The translations under genes and the position numbers were made by a program. The notes beneath the pieces were generated by a model. That model worked only from the letters and a program-made list of their open reading frames with translations, was not told the DNA's origin and did not search any database. Shown here piece after piece: positions 8,284 through 16,790 of a DNA stretch of 64,000 nt (position 1 is its first letter; each line of letters opens with the position of its first letter). This DNA comes from an uncultured Paracoccaceae bacterium (lineage in GTDB: Bacteria; Pseudomonadota; Alphaproteobacteria; Rhodobacterales; Rhodobacteraceae), in assembly GCA_951812615.1 (NCBI GenBank), contig CATOSU010000014.1:1-64000 (forward strand), given 5' to 3'.

Positions 8284-9085
8284 TTCACTTTCCGTAAAAC
8301 AATGTGGGGAGCCGTGGAATGGCGCGATCAGACTTGAGCGATTTGGAGTGGGAGTTCATCAAGGCTGTGCTCCCGAACAACAGCCGGGGTGTGAAGCGTG
8401 TCGATGATCGGCGCGTGATCAGTGGCATTTTCTATGTCTTGCGTACCGGCATCCCTTGGCGGGATTTGCCGGATCAATACGGCCCCTACACCACGGTGTA
8501 CAACCGTTTCAACCGATGGACTTATGCTGGCATCTGGGATCGTGTGATGGAGGCGGTCGCCGACGCGCACAACGTCGACACTGTGATGGTGGATGGAACA
8601 TCCGTGCGTGTGCATCATTCAGCCGCAACGCTCAAAAAAACGACCCGCGTCGTTGCATGGGGCGGTCGCGGGGCGGGTTAACCACAAAAATTCACGCACT
8701 TACCAACCAAAACGGCCTGCCAATCCGCTATGAGCTGACGCCGGGCCAAGCCCATGACGCACCGCCCTGTGAACAGCTTTTGGATGGACTGCAGCCTGGG
8801 CAATATGTGCTCGCGGACAAGGCTTATGACGCAGACTGGATCCGTGAAATGATCTGGGAACAAGGCGCCATCGACGTAATCCCACCAAAGGCAAACCGGA
8901 AATTGCCCGCCGAGTTTGACGCGGAAATTTACCGCGAACGCAATAAGATCGAGCGCTTCTTCGGCAGGCTCAAAGCTTCGTTCCGACGCATCGCGACCAG
9001 ATATGAGAAAACCTCAGCCAACTTCATGGCTATGATCAAACTCGCATCCGTAAGGCTATGGTGCCAGTTTTATGAGTCTGCTGCC
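8240..9085 (+). mobile_element. IS5-family (IS427-type) insertion sequence, 846 bp
   Basis: The ends were inferred from a terminal GGCAGC (8240-8245) matched by GCTGCC (9080-9085), with partial extension of the inverted repeat inwards. TA lies on each side (8238-8239 and 9086-9087), fitting a short TA-centred target duplication. The length matches IS427-group elements. The transposase nearly fills the element and its stop codon overlaps the right end. The element looks intact. The exact ends should be treated as a proposal. Confidence 0.6.
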
Positions 9086-9088
9086 TAG
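8319..9088 (+). CDS. IS5/IS427-type DDE transposase, made by -1 frameshift
   Basis: Two overlapping frames, 8319-8681 and a second frame ending at 9088, together give a complete transposase of about 256 residues. An A7 run at 8634-8640 (CTC AAA AAA A) allows a -1 slip, changing the reading from LKKTTR to LKKNDP; this is the usual programmed frameshift of this group. First frame: MARSDLSDLEWEFI, helix-turn-helix region and VMVDGTSV with the first Asp. Second frame: SRGGLTTKIHA, VLADKAYDAD with the second Asp, and YRERNKIERFFGRLK, a textbook Y(2)R(3)E(6)K signature with the Glu. All catalytic residues are present. Confidence 0.85.
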
Positions 9089-9105
9089 CGGGTTACAGGC
9101 AACTA

Positions 9106-10158
9106 AAGCATCCGACCTTTAACCTGAGACATATCCGGCAGCCTTGAAGTAGTTCCAGCACTCTTCCGGTGAGAAGAGTTCGCAGATTTCAGTGAGGGCT
9201 TTGAACATGTCGGTGAAGGTTCGAGCGCCGATCCTGCGCAGGTGTGCTTTGAGTTTCGAGAAGGCCATCTCGATCGGGTTGAGATCGGGGCTATAGGGCG
9301 GCAGAAACAGGAACCAGCATCCGGCTTTGCGCATGGCTTTGGCCGCAGCGGCATTCTTGTGCGTCGCGAGGTTGTCTAGGATCACGACGGTACCTGGCTC
9401 CAGTTCCGGCACCAGCACCTGCTCGACATAAGCCGCAAAGGCTTCGCCATCCATCGCGCCCTTGATGACCCAGGGTGCGATCAATGCGTCGGCGCTGAGG
9501 CCCGCGATGAAGGTCTGCGTGCCCCATGATCCAAAGGGCGCATCCATCACCAGCCGCGCGCCCCGTTGTGACCATCCACGCTGGCGGGTCAGGTTGGTTT
9601 TGACAGAGGTTTCATCAATGAATACAGCACGATCTGGCTGAGCCGAGACGGCAGGCAAGCGGTGTTTGACCCAATGGTCGCGTTGTTTCCTTACCCTCGC
9701 GCGGTGTCGTTCAGTCGCGACCAACGTCTTTTTTTGTACGTGAAGCCCAGCTTGCGCAGGAACCGGCCAATCGCATCAGGGTGCGCCTGAACACCGGTCG
9801 CATCCGCAAGAGCGCCGGCAAGTTCAGGCATGGTCATGTCGCCGTCCTGTTCAATCAGTTCGATCAGAAGCGACCGATGCGGATCAAGCTTGCCCTTGCC
9901 GCGAGGACGGCCCTGAGGCGCGGCCCTTGCTTGTCCGGTTCGCCGGATCGCAAGCCCCCAACGCGCCCCGGTCGCGGGCGAAAGCTTCAGGCGCAACGCC
10001 GCCGCGCGTCCGCTCAATCCTTCTTCAACCAACTTCTGAAACCGCATCCGCAACGCGTTCGGCAAAGGTGCTGACATGATCCATCCTCCCAAACAGGATG
10101 AATCACAGATCGGCACTCAAGGGAATCCCTTGCGATTCAGGTTTTGAGCCGGACGCTT
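9106..10158 (-). mobile_element. IS630-family insertion sequence, 1053 bp
   Basis: Imperfect terminal inverted repeats are clear. The left end reads AAGCATCCGACC....AACCTGA, and the right end on the opposite strand reads AAGCGTCCGGCT....AACCTGA. TA flanks both ends (9104-9105 and 10159-10160), the hallmark target duplication of IS630/Tc1 elements. Only 16 bases separate it from the IS5-type element, and its right end lies 19 bases before the Hint gene ATG, just upstream of that gene's AGGAGG. It looks intact. Confidence 0.85.
9119..10077 (-). CDS. IS630-type DDE transposase, made by -1 frameshift
   Basis: The upstream frame (10077 to 9691) carries a helix-turn-helix DNA-binding part (RMRFQKLVEEGLSGRAAALR) and PHRSLLIELIEQ. 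The downstream frame (to 9119) carries the DDE core: FIDETSVKTNL, VVILDNLATHK and YSPDLNPIEMAFSKLKAHLR. An A7G run read on the minus strand (9735 to 9728) lets the ribosome slip -1 and join LGFTYKK to KTLVATERHR, giving about 319 residues. A GGGAGG ribosome-binding site precedes the ATG at 10077. Catalytic D, D and E are all present. Confidence 0.85.
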
Positions 10159-10179
10159 TAAACAGGAGGACCATTTTCA

Positions 10180-11074
10180 ATGGCAGCTTATGACCACACA
10201 TCTATGATGATTTATGATGGATCGGGAAATTTGGTATCGATCGATCAAACCGACGGAACTGTTGACGATGGTGGGGGTAACAATTTCTTCCAGACAACCG
10301 ATGCGTACACGCAAACCATCCCTGCTGACGGCACGCTGACGTATATCGGCACCATCGATATTGATGGTGTTCTCTATCCGGCGTTCACCGTTGCCGGTGG
10401 CACGAATGACGGCAACACTGTCGTATACAGCGCCGACGTTGTGACAGCCGGTGGTATCGGCACCACGGTCCAGGCGCCTGACCCGCTGACGACCGTCACC
10501 GATCAGGCATTCCTTGTCTGCTTCGCGGCAGGCACCGAAATCGCAACGCCGGAAGGCATCGCGCTGGTCGAAGACCTGAAAATCGGCGACATGGTTCGCA
10601 CCTTCGACGGTCGTGACGTGGCTGTGAAGTGGGTTGGCCGTCAGACGGTTTCCACCAAGTTCCGCCCGGCCGAGCGTCTGCAGACCGTGACGGTTGCAGC
10701 CGGTGCTCTGGGCGACAACCTGCCGTCCAAGGACCTGACCCGTGACTGCGGACCACGCTCTGCTGATCGGCGATACGCTGTGCGCAGCCGGCGCTCTGAT
10801 CAACGGCACCACGATTGCACGTGCAGATCTGGGTGAAACCTTCACCGTGTACCATGTCGAAACCGAAGAGCATGAAGTGATCCTCGCCAATGGCGTGGCC
10901 GCTGAAACCTTCATCGACAATGTTGCACGCACCGCGTTCGACAACTTCGCCGAATTCGATGCACTGTACGGCGACGTCGAAGAAATGAAGGAACTGGACT
11001 ATCCGCGCGCCATGACGGCCCGCCAGGTTCCGGCCGCCATCAAGGCAGCCCTGGCAGCGGAAAAAGTCGCGTAA
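10180..11074 (+). pseudogene. Hint-domain protein, frameshifted
   Basis: Acidic N-terminal half (residues 1-110), then a Hint (Hedgehog/intein) splicing-type domain starting CFAAGTEIATPEG, with VEDLKIGDMVRTFDG and VKWVGRQ as in the many Hint proteins of Rhodobacteraceae. The frame is lost at 10738-10741, where one extra C turns T-V-T-A-D-H-A-L into a different frame. From 10742 the correct frame resumes (VTADHALLIGDTL....VILANGVAAETFID) and runs to a stop at 11074. Repaired, the protein would have about 297 residues. An AGGAGG site precedes the ATG at good spacing. The two IS elements directly upstream probably also cut it from its promoter. Sequencing error is the alternative. Confidence 0.75.
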
Positions 11075-11096
11075 GCGTCTGATCCAAACCTGAAAG

Positions 11097-11129
11097 AACC
11101 CGCGCAGCGCAAGCTGTGCGGGTTTTTTT
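11097..11129 (+). terminator. rho-independent terminator after the Hint gene
   Basis: Stem AACCCGCGCAG / CTGTGCGGGTT (one G-U pair) with a CGCAAG loop is followed by seven Ts. It lies 23 bases after the stop codon of the Hint gene. Confidence 0.85.
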
Positions 11130-11137
11130 GTTGCGAC

Positions 11138-11179
11138 GCGCGTTTTCGAAAACGCGCAGGCAATTCGCCGACGAATTGC
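11138..11179. repeat. paired palindromes between convergent genes
   Basis: GCGCGTTTTCGAAAACGCGC (11138-11157) is a perfect 20-base palindrome. Two bases later GCAATTCG-CCGA-CGAATTGC (11160-11179) forms an 8-bp stem with a 4-base loop ending at the MaoC gene stop codon. The second unit recurs almost exactly at 58268-58289, also paired with another hairpin and also between convergent genes. Neither has a U-tract, so a classical terminator role is not obvious. Confidence 0.7.
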
Positions 11180-11635
11180 TTACCCCAGACCGGCCATCAG
11201 CCGCTGCGGCGTATACTCGATCACGGTTTCACCTCTCTGGTTCACGATCCGGTTGGTCGTCTTCACCAGCCCGCGTTCGGATTTCGATGTCTTGCGCGCC
11301 TCCACAACTTCAATCTCCACATGAATCGTGTCGCCCACCACCACCGGGGCCCGCACACTCATCTCCATGTTCAGAAACGCCAGCCCGGTCGCCTGACCCG
11401 TGGCATTCAGAACCAGCCCCTCGGCCATCGACAGCACCAGCATCGCCGGTGCCGCATGTCCGGCCATCGCGCTGTGTGCTGCCCGGTATTCAGCATCGAT
11501 AAAGAGCGATTCCAGCATGCCCGACACGCCAACGAAATTGACGATGTCGGTTTCGGTGATCGTCCGCCCGTAGGTTCGGAACCGATCCCCAACGCTCAGC
11601 TCATCCCAGTGAAATCCGGTGCCCAGCAGTTTCAT
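11180..11635 (-). CDS. MaoC-like (hot-dog fold) dehydratase/hydratase
   Basis: 151-residue MaoC-like protein. It shows the FHWDELSVGDRFRTYGRTITETDIVNF region with the hydratase-2-type motif (Asp of ETDIVNF and a downstream His of GHAAPAMLV), then FLNMEMSVRAPVVVGDTI. Family members hydrate enoyl-CoA or related thioesters. Its start overlaps the stop of the BASS-like gene (ATGA), so it is the last gene of the TRAP operon. This suggests that the imported compound is at some point a CoA thioester, which is inference. Confidence 0.75.
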   Translation of the reverse strand: MKLLGTGFHWDELSVGDRFRTYGRTITETDIVNFVGVSGMLESLFIDAEYRAAHSAMAGHAAPAMLVLSMAEGLVLNATGQATGLAFLNMEMSVRAPVVVGDTIHVEIEVVEARKTSKSERGLVKTTNRIVNQRGETVIEYTPQRLMAGLG

Positions 11636-12564
11636 GTCTTCTCCGTTTTTCGTTGATAGATCCGCCGCATCACCAGTGGCGTCAGGTACATCGGTATCTG
11701 ATAACAGCCGATGAACACCAGCAGGGGCGCAATCACCTCTGCCGGCAGCGAAACGAAATAAAGCGAGATGTTGCGATTGCCCGCGATCACGCTGATCGCT
11801 GTGGCCTGATCCCGGGGCAGGCGGGGCCGGACCCGGCGCCAGACCAGCACCTGCAGCCCGAAATTCGCCCCCAGCGCCAGCGCCAGCCAGCCAAGGAACC
11901 CGGCAAGGTCGGTCCTGAACCCGGCCGAAACGGCCTCCATCAGCCCGATCACGAACACCGAAAGCGCGATGGCCGATGCGCCCTCCATCCGCCGCAGAAC
12001 CACCGTTGAGGGGGCGGGAAACACCATCCGGCGCACCAGCATGGCCGCCGCAGTGGTCAGCGCGATGGTCAGGAACAACCGCAATGCTGCCCACAGCACC
12101 GCACCCAGATCCCCGAACTCGGGCACGCCCCAGAACACCGGCACCACCGTCAGCGGCAACAACGCCGTGCCCGTCACCATCAGCCGCAGGGCCGGGTCCG
12201 GGGCTGCGCCCATCATCATGCAGATATTGGGGCTGCCAACGATCGACGGCGCGGCCAGCATCAGGATCAGCGCCAGCGCATAGGGCGATCCGGCCTGCCC
12301 GGTCAGCGACAGCCCCGCCAGCAGGATCAGCGGCGCGGCCAGCTGCAGCCCCAGAACCGCCAGCACGGTGCGCGGCAGGTCCGAGAGCGAACCCAGAACC
12401 GCACGCGGTTCGATGCGCAGCACCGACACGAACAGCAGAACCACCACCAACTGCGGCATCCAGGGCCTGAACGCCGCGGCCAGCGGCGGTATCGCGATCC
12501 CGGCCACCAGACCACCGATCAGCACCAGTGGACCGTGCCGTGCGGCCCAGTCCAGCGGGTTCAA
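11632..12564 (-). CDS. BASS-like (bile acid:sodium symporter fold) permease
   Basis: 310-residue integral membrane protein with about ten hydrophobic segments, best matching the bile-acid:Na+ symporter/arsenite-permease-like fold. A conserved polar stretch ISVIAGNRNISLYF lies in the second half. The TTG at 12564 is preferred: it lies four bases from the stop of dctM, and the hydrophobic region starts soon after (PLVLIGGLVAG). An upstream in-frame start would add Cys/Arg-rich residues overlapping dctM. A second transporter in a TRAP operon could export a product or handle a related substrate. Confidence 0.6.
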   Translation of the reverse strand: MNPLDWAARHGPLVLIGGLVAGIAIPPLAAAFRPWMPQLVVVLLFVSVLRIEPRAVLGSLSDLPRTVLAVLGLQLAAPLILLAGLSLTGQAGSPYALALILMLAAPSIVGSPNICMMMGAAPDPALRLMVTGTALLPLTVVPVFWGVPEFGDLGAVLWAALRLFLTIALTTAAAMLVRRMVFPAPSTVVLRRMEGASAIALSVFVIGLMEAVSAGFRTDLAGFLGWLALALGANFGLQVLVWRRVRPRLPRDQATAISVIAGNRNISLYFVSLPAEVIAPLLVFIGCYQIPMYLTPLVMRRIYQRKTEKT

Positions 12565-12568
12565 CGCG

Positions 12569-13882
12569 CTATCCGCCCGGCCTCTGCCGCAGGTTTTCCG
12601 GCAGCCATGTGGCCAGATCCGGGAACAGGATGAGCACAAACACCATCAGGACCATGATCAGGAACATCGGGATGGCGGCGCGGGCGATATAGCTCATCTC
12701 GTGATTGGTCATGCCCTGCAACACGAACAGGTTGAACCCGATCGGCGGCGTGATCTGCGCCATTTCCACCACGACAACGATGAAAATTCCGAACCAGATC
12801 AGGTCGATGCCCGCCTCGCGGATCATCGGTTCCACCACGGCCATGGTCAGCACGACCGAAGAAATCCCGTCGAGGAAACAACCGAGGATGATGTAGAACA
12901 CCAGCAGCACCATCAGCAGTTCGAACCGGCTCAGATCCCATTGCGCGATCAGGTCGGCCAGCCCGCGGGGCAGGCCGGTGAACCCCATCGACAGCGACAG
13001 AAACGACGCGCCGGCGAGGATCAGAGCGATCATCGCGCTGGTCCGCGTGGCGCCCATCAGGCTTTCGGAGAAGCTTTTCCACGTCAGCGATCCCTGGCTC
13101 AGCGCCAGCAGAAGCGATCCGATCACGCCAAATGCCGCCGCCTCGGTTGCCGTGGCATAGCCCAGATACATTGACCCGATCACCACGAGGATCAGGCAGA
13201 TCACCGGCAGCAGAAAGCGCGAGTTCCGGACCTTCTCGACAAAGCTCAGCTTTGCCTCCCGCAGGGGTGACCAGTCCCTGCCGATGGCCGAGTAGATCGC
13301 GACATACCCCATGAACATCGCGGCCAGCACCAGCCCCGGCACGATGCCGGCAAAGAACAGCTTGGTGATGCTTTCATTGATCGTCACGCCATAGACGATC
13401 AGCGTCAGCGATGGCGGGATCATCAGGCCCAGTGTCGCGGCGCCCGCCAGCGTGCCGATGATCATGCGTTCGGGGTACTGGCGCTTGCGCAATTCGGGGA
13501 TGGACATCTTGCCAACCGTGGTCAGCGTTGCGGCTGAGGAACCCGAGACCGCTGCAAAAACCGTGCAGCCGACGATATTGGTGTGCACCAACCCCCCCGG
13601 TAACGGCGCCATCCATGGACTGAGCCCCCTGAACATGTCCTCGGAAAGCCTTGTTCGGTATAAGATTTCGCCCATCCAGATGAACATCGGCAACGCTGTC
13701 AGCGTCCAGCTGGACGAGGCCGACCAGACCGTCGTCAGCATCACGTCGCCCACGGGCCGCGTGGTGAACAATTCCATGCCGACCCAGGCCACGCCCATCA
13801 GCGCCAGCCCGACCCAGACCCCGGAGCCCAGCAGGGTGAACAGAACGAAGAGAAACAGGATGATGATGGAGAGGTTTTCCAT
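12569..13882 (-). CDS. dctM: TRAP transporter large permease (DctM type)
   Basis: 437-residue, highly hydrophobic DctM family protein (about 12 membrane segments). Typical stretches include ALPMFIWMGEILYRTRLSEDMFRGL near the N-terminus, SGSSAATLTTVGKMSIPEL, and IPPSLTLIVYG. It forms the Na+-driven channel of the TRAP system together with DctQ (3 bases upstream) and takes substrate from DctP. Length is standard. Confidence 0.9.
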   Translation of the reverse strand: MENLSIIILFLFVLFTLLGSGVWVGLALMGVAWVGMELFTTRPVGDVMLTTVWSASSSWTLTALPMFIWMGEILYRTRLSEDMFRGLSPWMAPLPGGLVHTNIVGCTVFAAVSGSSAATLTTVGKMSIPELRKRQYPERMIIGTLAGAATLGLMIPPSLTLIVYGVTINESITKLFFAGIVPGLVLAAMFMGYVAIYSAIGRDWSPLREAKLSFVEKVRNSRFLLPVICLILVVIGSMYLGYATATEAAAFGVIGSLLLALSQGSLTWKSFSESLMGATRTSAMIALILAGASFLSLSMGFTGLPRGLADLIAQWDLSRFELLMVLLVFYIILGCFLDGISSVVLTMAVVEPMIREAGIDLIWFGIFIVVVVEMAQITPPIGFNLFVLQGMTNHEMSYIARAAIPMFLIMVLMVFVLILFPDLATWLPENLRQRPGG

Positions 13883-13885
13883 GAT

Positions 13886-14410
13886 TTACTCTCCGTGGCT
13901 CTGATCGGCCAGATCGCGGGTGATCCGGTGATCGCCCTTGAAAATCACGTGGATCAGGTGATCGGTCAGCGCGATGGCCAGAATGACCGCTCCGATCAGC
14001 ATCAGCGTCTGCGGGATCCACAGCGGCGTCCGGTCCTGGCCCTGGCTGATGTCGTTGAATTTCCACGACCAGTAGACGAACTTGCGGCAGTACCAGACGA
14101 AATACCACATCACCGCGGTGCCGATGCCGAAACACCAGACTTCCATCCAGCGGCGCACCGCGTCGGGCACCGCGTTCAGCACGATCGACACGCGGATATG
14201 GCTGCCCCGGTTCAGCGCGTTGGCAAAGGCCAGAAAGGACGCCGCGGCCATCGAATAGCCGGCATAGTCCGGCGCGCCGGGGAACACTTCCCCGGTCCAG
14301 CGGGCGAGCATCTGGACCACGATCAGCGCCAGAATGGCAATCAGGCAGAGCGCGGCCATGACCCCGGCAGCGAGGTAGAGCGCGTCAAGCGAGCGGCGAA
14401 GAACCGACAT
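13886..14410 (-). CDS. dctQ: TRAP transporter small permease (DctQ type)
   Basis: 174-residue DctQ family protein with four membrane segments and the conserved PGAPDYAGYSMAAASFLAFANALNRG-like region (first loop and second helix). The ATG at 14410 has a GGGAG ribosome-binding site; an in-frame start 11 codons upstream would extend into the hairpin-bearing leader. The gene is followed after 3 bases by dctM. A 101-base gap with two hairpins separates it from dctP, so periplasmic receptor and permease levels may differ through mRNA processing. Confidence 0.88.
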   Translation of the reverse strand: MSVLRRSLDALYLAAGVMAALCLIAILALIVVQMLARWTGEVFPGAPDYAGYSMAAASFLAFANALNRGSHIRVSIVLNAVPDAVRRWMEVWCFGIGTAVMWYFVWYCRKFVYWSWKFNDISQGQDRTPLWIPQTLMLIGAVILAIALTDHLIHVIFKGDHRITRDLADQSHGE

Positions 14411-14445
14411 CCGAAACTCCCGAAAACCGGGGCGGCGGGGCACCA

Positions 14446-14489
14446 GAATTTATCAAAAATTCCGGCCCGTTTTCCGTGTCGGAAAACGG
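14446..14489. repeat. paired hairpins between dctP and dctQ
   Basis: GAATTT-ATCAA-AAATTC (14446-14462) and CCGTTTTCC-GTGTC-GGAAAACGG (14467-14489) lie in the dctP-dctQ gap. They resemble in size, spacing and AT-rich cores the pairs at 11138-11179 and 58268-58310. In an operon such hairpins often stabilise the upstream message, which would favour abundant DctP over the permease; that role is inference. Confidence 0.65.
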
Positions 14490-14511
14490 CACCCGCCGCC
14501 CGCCTTGGTGG

Positions 14512-15489
14512 TTACTGCATGGCCTGGAAGGCATCGACGATGGCTTTGCCTTCGTCGCCAGCGGCTTCCAGCCATTCGCTGGTCATGGTGACGCCGATTT
14601 CCTTGAGCTCATTCACCATCTGCTCGGAGGCCGGACCAACTGTCATCCCGCCATCGCGCAGACCCTGCAGGGTGAACCCGGTATATTCCTTGGACCGCCA
14701 GTTGCCGGCATATTCGGCCAGCCCGGCACAGGCCCGGATTACGCTTTTGTTGCCATCCGACACACCGCCCCAGACATCCGAGTTCACCATCACGTAGTTG
14801 CGCGGCAGCCAGGCATCGACCTCATAGAAATAGTTGAGCGATTCCCATACCTTGCGGTCATATCCGGTGGACCCAGAGCTGACCATGGAATCGGCCACGC
14901 CGGTGGCGAAGGCCTGGCTGATTTCGGCCGCTTCGATGGTCACCGGCAGCATGCCGGTCAGTTCCGCCAGCCGCGATGTGGCATTGTTGTAGGACCGGAA
15001 CTTGATGCCTTTCATATCGGCGACCGAGGTCACCTCGTTCTTGAAATAGAGCCCCTGCGGCGGCCACGGCACGGCGTAGAGCAGCGTCAGGTTCTGGTCT
15101 GCCAGCACTTTTTCGATGGTCGGCTTGGCGGCCTTCCACAGCTTGGCGCTGTCGTCGAAGGAGGTGGCCAGGAACGGGATCGAATCGAAGCCGAACAGCG
15201 CGTTTTCGTTCTGGTGCCCCGACAACAGGCGTTCGCCGATCGGCACCTGTCCGGTCTGAATCGCCCGTTTGATCTGGGCTCCGGGAAAGAGCGAGCCCGA
15301 CGGGTGGGTCACAATCTCGATATCGCCGCCGGTTCCGGTGGTCACGCACGCGGCGAACTCTGCGCCGACCGCTGAATGGAAGTTCGAGGCCGAATAGGCC
15401 ATCGGCATATCCCATTTTTCGGCAATCGCCGGCGCGGCCACCGCGGTCAGCGCTGTGGCTGCCAGAAGATTTGTGATTTTTTTCAACAT
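14512..15489 (-). CDS. dctP: TRAP transporter substrate-binding protein (DctP type)
   Basis: 325-residue periplasmic receptor with a clear signal peptide (MLKKITNLLAATALTAVAAPAIAEKW, cleavage after AIA). DctP features include the region around PWPPQGLYFKNEVTSVADMKGIKFRSY, which carries the arginine that binds the substrate carboxylate in this family. The start at 15489 has an AGGGAG site. The substrate is likely a carboxylate; the neighbouring racemase-like and FAD enzymes suggest an amino- or imino-acid derivative. Confidence 0.9.
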   Translation of the reverse strand: MLKKITNLLAATALTAVAAPAIAEKWDMPMAYSASNFHSAVGAEFAACVTTGTGGDIEIVTHPSGSLFPGAQIKRAIQTGQVPIGERLLSGHQNENALFGFDSIPFLATSFDDSAKLWKAAKPTIEKVLADQNLTLLYAVPWPPQGLYFKNEVTSVADMKGIKFRSYNNATSRLAELTGMLPVTIEAAEISQAFATGVADSMVSSGSTGYDRKVWESLNYFYEVDAWLPRNYVMVNSDVWGGVSDGNKSVIRACAGLAEYAGNWRSKEYTGFTLQGLRDGGMTVGPASEQMVNELKEIGVTMTSEWLEAAGDEGKAIVDAFQAMQ

Positions 15490-15536
15490 GGTTTCTCCCT
15501 TTCTTAATGTTACCTGGTTAACGCCAGGATCTGCTT

Positions 15537-16790
15537 TCATTTCACATACCGCGCCGGATCATAGGCACGCATGTCGAGGTTCGGGGTTTTGCCCGAAATC
15601 ATCTGGGCCAGAAGCCGGCCGGTTTTCGGCCCGCCGGTCAGCCCGATATGGTGGTGACCAAATCCCAGGAATGCCCCCCGCAGCCCGGGCACCTCGCCGA
15701 TGACGGGGATCGAATCCGCCGTCGCCGGTCGGTGGCCCATCCATTCTTCTTCACGCCGCCAGCTTAGCCCCGGGATCGCGGCCTGCACACTTTTTTTCAG
15801 CAGGCTGATCGGGGCCTGCGACGGCGGCGCGTCCAGCCCGCCGAACTCTACCACCCCGGCCAGCCGCAGCCGGCCGTCCATGGGGGTGGCCACGAATTTG
15901 CCCGAGGCCACCATCACCGGGGATTTCGGCATCACCGACGGCTCCCACAGTTCCAGATGGTAGCCGCGCTCGCTTTCCAGCGGGACATCGACGCCAAGTT
16001 TCTGCGCCAGTCCCTTGGACCATGCGCCGGTGGCCACCAGAACCGAGTCGCAGGCGATGGTCTCGCCGCCCGCGCGCACGCCTGTCACCTGACCGGCGTC
16101 GCGGGCCACGTCCTCAACCTCGGCCCGGATCAGCCGCCCGCCATTGGCCACCACGTGATCGGCCAGCGCGGTCACATAGGCGCCGGGGTCCGAGATCCGG
16201 CCGTGACCGGCCAGCCGGGCGGCAAATCGCAGGTCGCTGGAAAAGGCCGGATCATAGTCGTGGAAGGCGGACCCCTCCAGTTCGTCCCATTCGAACCCGT
16301 GATCGGCGCGGATCTTCCAGCCCAGCGCGTCCGCTTCGTAATGCGCACGGTCGTTGTAGATAAACAGATAGTCCGACGGCACGACCCAGCCTTCGGCGCC
16401 GGTGCCTTCGACCAGCGCCATGTGATCGGCGAGGCTGTCGCCGATGATGCCGAACACCGCCTGCGCGGTCGCCCGGGCATCGGTTTCGTTGGTGCGGCGC
16501 AGATACCGGCCCAGCCATGGCATCAGCCGGGGCAGGTAGCCCCATTTCAGAAACAGCGGCTGATCCGGGCTGAACAGCATACCCGGTGCCTTGGCGATCA
16601 GGCCGGGCATGGTGACTGGCACGATCGAGCAGGACGCCAGCACGCCGCCATTGCCATAGCTGGCCCCGCCGGCCGGTCCGACCCGGTCGATTAGCGTCAC
16701 GTCATGGCCTTCGCGCTGCAGCCAGATTGCGGTGGACACCCCGACAATGCCGGCGCCGATGATCACGACGTTCCTGCTGCTGCCGGTCAT
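15537..16790 (-). CDS. FAD-dependent D-amino-acid dehydrogenase-like oxidoreductase
   Basis: 417-residue DadA/DAO-type flavoprotein. The N-terminal [21 protein letters not shown] is the FAD dinucleotide-binding motif, followed by the typical [10 protein letters not shown] loop. The C-terminal [16 protein letters not shown] and [20 protein letters not shown] match the FAD-anchoring end of DadA-like enzymes. It is coupled to the upstream enolase-superfamily gene by a 4-base overlap and precedes the TRAP genes. Probable role: oxidising an amino or imino acid after racemisation or epimerisation. Exact substrate unknown. Confidence 0.8.
   Translation of the reverse strand: MTGSSRNVVIIGAGIVGVSTAIWLQREGHDVTLIDRVGPAGGASYGNGGVLASCSIVPVTMPGLIAKAPGMLFSPDQPLFLKWGYLPRLMPWLGRYLRRTNETDARATAQAVFGIIGDSLADHMALVEGTGAEGWVVPSDYLFIYNDRAHYEADALGWKIRADHGFEWDELEGSAFHDYDPAFSSDLRFAARLAGHGRISDPGAYVTALADHVVANGGRLIRAEVEDVARDAGQVTGVRAGGETIACDSVLVATGAWSKGLAQKLGVDVPLESERGYHLELWEPSVMPKSPVMVASGKFVATPMDGRLRLAGVVEFGGLDAPPSQAPISLLKKSVQAAIPGLSWRREEEWMGHRPATADSIPVIGEVPGLRGAFLGFGHHHIGLTGGPKTGRLLAQMISGKTPNLDMRAYDPARYVK

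Noticed and set aside
8304-9088. IS5-type transposase as a dead, frameshifted gene
   Set aside because: The shift falls exactly on an A7 slippery run typical of this IS group and both halves keep all catalytic residues.
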